The translations under genes and the position numbers were made by a program. Below the pieces are notes generated by a model that did not search any database, was not told the origin of the DNA, and saw nothing but the letters and a program-made list of their open reading frames with translations. A DNA stretch of 6,603 nucleotides from Candidatus Stygibacter frigidus (GTDB lineage: Bacteria > Cloacimonadota > Cloacimonadia > Cloacimonadales > TCS61): assembly GCA_030765325.1 (NCBI GenBank), contig JAVCCT010000368.1:1-6603 (forward strand), given 5' to 3'. The stretch's first letter is position 1. Every line of letters starts with the position of its first letter. This document shows positions 5,761-6,603 of this stretch, one piece after another.

Positions 5761-6449
5761 CAACCAGAAATAATGTTGTTGCAGGTTCTATTAAACTTGA
5801 GTTGAAGATTGATTATACTCAATATGAATATACTGCCAGCATTACAGCGATCATCTCTGGATATACTCCTCAAGAGGGTGATCAATTGATCGCTTATGTG
5901 GGTGACAGAATAGCTGGATATGCTTCATTTGAAACTCTATCAATTATTGATCTGAATGAGGAATTGGGTGAGTATTACTATTTTATTTATCTATATACGA
6001 ATGAGCTTGAGCCAGCTGATCTCAAATTAGAATTGATAAATACAAAGAGTAGTACTGCGAAAGCAATATATGGAAGTTATAGCTGGCAGCCTGATTCGCA
6101 GCAGGGAGACCTGGAAAATCCTGTAATACTCCATTTTGAGGATAGTCAGGATATATCAGAAGATGCAGAGCGGGTCAGGAAAGCAGTAATCTATCCTAAT
6201 CCAATCAGGACAGGTTCTTTTCGCGAGCAGGTTAAGATCAATTTGCCTATGATGCGGAATCATCTCAATTTAGAAGCTGGTTTATATAATTTGCGGGGAC
6301 AGAAAATATCCAACTTGGAATTAGAAAATAAGAACGACTACTGGCTGATCAGGGAGAGCAATAATTGGAATTATCCTAATGGGATTTATCTGGTAAATAT
6401 CAAATCGGCAGAATTCAGCTATCAAGGGAAACTATTATTACTGAAATAA
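5640..6449 (+). CDS. C-terminal part of the modular surface protein, with type A sorting domain
   Basis: This is the rest of gene 2 in the shifted frame, 269 residues, giving a repaired protein of about 1130. The first usable start codon would be TTG 5688 with no convincing ribosome site, and it falls inside the second GWNW repeat, so an independent gene is unlikely. Contents in order: the end of the GWNW repeat (QNGYAIYYDGFGW...NPGEGYKVHA); a degenerate W-Q/E-C-R module (about 5805-6140, with GDQLIAYVGDRIAG); a short acidic linker; and a sorting domain from YPNP (6192) with 'LYNLRGQKI', 'YPNGIYLVNI' and terminal KLLLLK, very like the end of gene 1. The domain should target the protein to the type IX route or an equivalent. 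If the frameshift is real, the translated N-terminal part loses this signal and would probably stay in the periplasm. Confidence 0.8.
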   Translation, partial: QNGYAIYYDGFGWIGPLITLNPGEGYKVHAQFDQVFHYPQATRNNVVAGSIKLELKIDYTQYEYTASITAIISGYTPQEGDQLIAYVGDRIAGYASFETLSIIDLNEELGEYYYFIYLYTNELEPADLKLELINTKSSTAKAIYGSYSWQPDSQQGDLENPVILHFEDSQDISEDAERVRKAVIYPNPIRTGSFREQVKINLPMMRNHLNLEAGLYNLRGQKISNLELENKNDYWLIRESNNWNYPNGIYLVNIKSAEFSYQGKLLLLK

Positions 6450-6454
6450 ATTTG

Positions 6455-6520
6455 GATATTTCGGATGACGGTAGCATAAGCATCACATCATAAATATCTG
6501 TTACTTTTAACTTGTTCTTT
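6455..6520 (+). terminator. Weak terminator-like stem-loop after gene 2
   Basis: GATATTT (6455-6461) pairs with AAATATC (6492-6498), and GATG (6464-6467) pairs with CATC (6486-6489) across a 2x2 internal loop, with a possible GC/GC tip around ATAA (6476-6479). A T-rich but interrupted stretch follows at 6501-6520. The position just after the stop of gene 2 fits a transcription end. The stem is AT-rich, so efficiency is doubtful. Confidence 0.3.
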
Positions 6521-6544
6521 TAAATTCTATCTGCGTTGTTCATC

Positions 6545-6570
6545 GCTTCAATATCAACGGATATTGAAGC
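6545..6570. repeat. Perfect 11-bp hairpin near the right edge
   Basis: GCTTCAATATC (6545-6555) and GATATTGAAGC (6560-6570) form a perfect stem around AACG. GCGT (6533-6536) and ACGC (6576-6579) can add an outer stem. No T-tract follows on either strand, so it is not a standard terminator. It may be part of a dispersed intergenic repeat or the end of an element that continues beyond the window. Confidence 0.6.
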
Positions 6571-6603
6571 TCTTCACGCCTTGATATAATTCAAAATCCC
6601 TGC

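Noticed and set aside
5592..5885. 97-codon minus-strand frame
   Set aside because: It is antisense to the well-supported repeat region of gene 2, with no start signal and no recognisable protein features.
5688..6449. Independent gene starting at TTG 5688
   Set aside because: The start falls in the middle of a GWNW repeat whose first half is in the upstream frame, with no credible ribosome site.

Overview
The window is AT-rich bacterial DNA. A gene-free stretch of about 900 bp is followed by two co-directional genes for large secreted proteins. Both proteins are mosaics of extracellular beta-rich domains and end in a 'YPNP ... YN.(K/R)GQ ... (I/L)LLK' C-terminal domain of the type IX secretion sorting-signal / FlgD-like family. 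This style (parallel beta-helix repeats, cadherin-like repeats, 'GWNW' repeats, type A sorting domain, ATA/AAT-rich codons) fits the Fibrobacterota-Chlorobiota-Bacteroidota neighbourhood, and Candidatus Cloacimonadota in particular. That placement is an inference from style. No taxonomic marker gene is present.

Layout. 1-906: no convincing gene. It holds inverted repeats, chiefly a near-perfect palindrome at 519-580, plus a structured cluster at 736-800 and a weak promoter candidate just before the first gene. 910-3009: gene 1, a beta-helix protein of about 699 codons, interrupted by a single in-frame TGA at 1567-1569. 3010-3055: a 46-bp spacer with no terminator, which suggests an operon. 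3056-6449: gene 2, a modular adhesin-like protein of about 1130 residues, interrupted by a single +1 frameshift near 5639. 6450-6603: a weak terminator-like stem-loop and a perfect 11-bp hairpin at the window edge.

The four long plus-strand reading frames are therefore best read as two genes, each carrying one lesion. For gene 1 the reading frame stays open on both sides of the TGA. For gene 2 an internal duplicate of the affected repeat shows what the frame should be. Recent inactivation or assembly error are the plain explanations. A stem-loop with several bacterial SECIS-like properties follows the TGA and deserves a check, although selenocysteine in such a protein would be surprising.

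The most distinctive biology is in gene 2. A module of about 100 residues (start W-Q-x-V-x-Y, core G-D/S-x-V-x-A-F-x(3)-E-C-R or close variants) occurs three times, with a degenerate fourth copy. Two of the copies appear inserted at the same hairpin of a cadherin-like domain. Both products should be exported across the inner membrane by signal peptides and then delivered to the cell surface or medium through the C-terminal sorting domain. No secretion machinery is encoded in the window.
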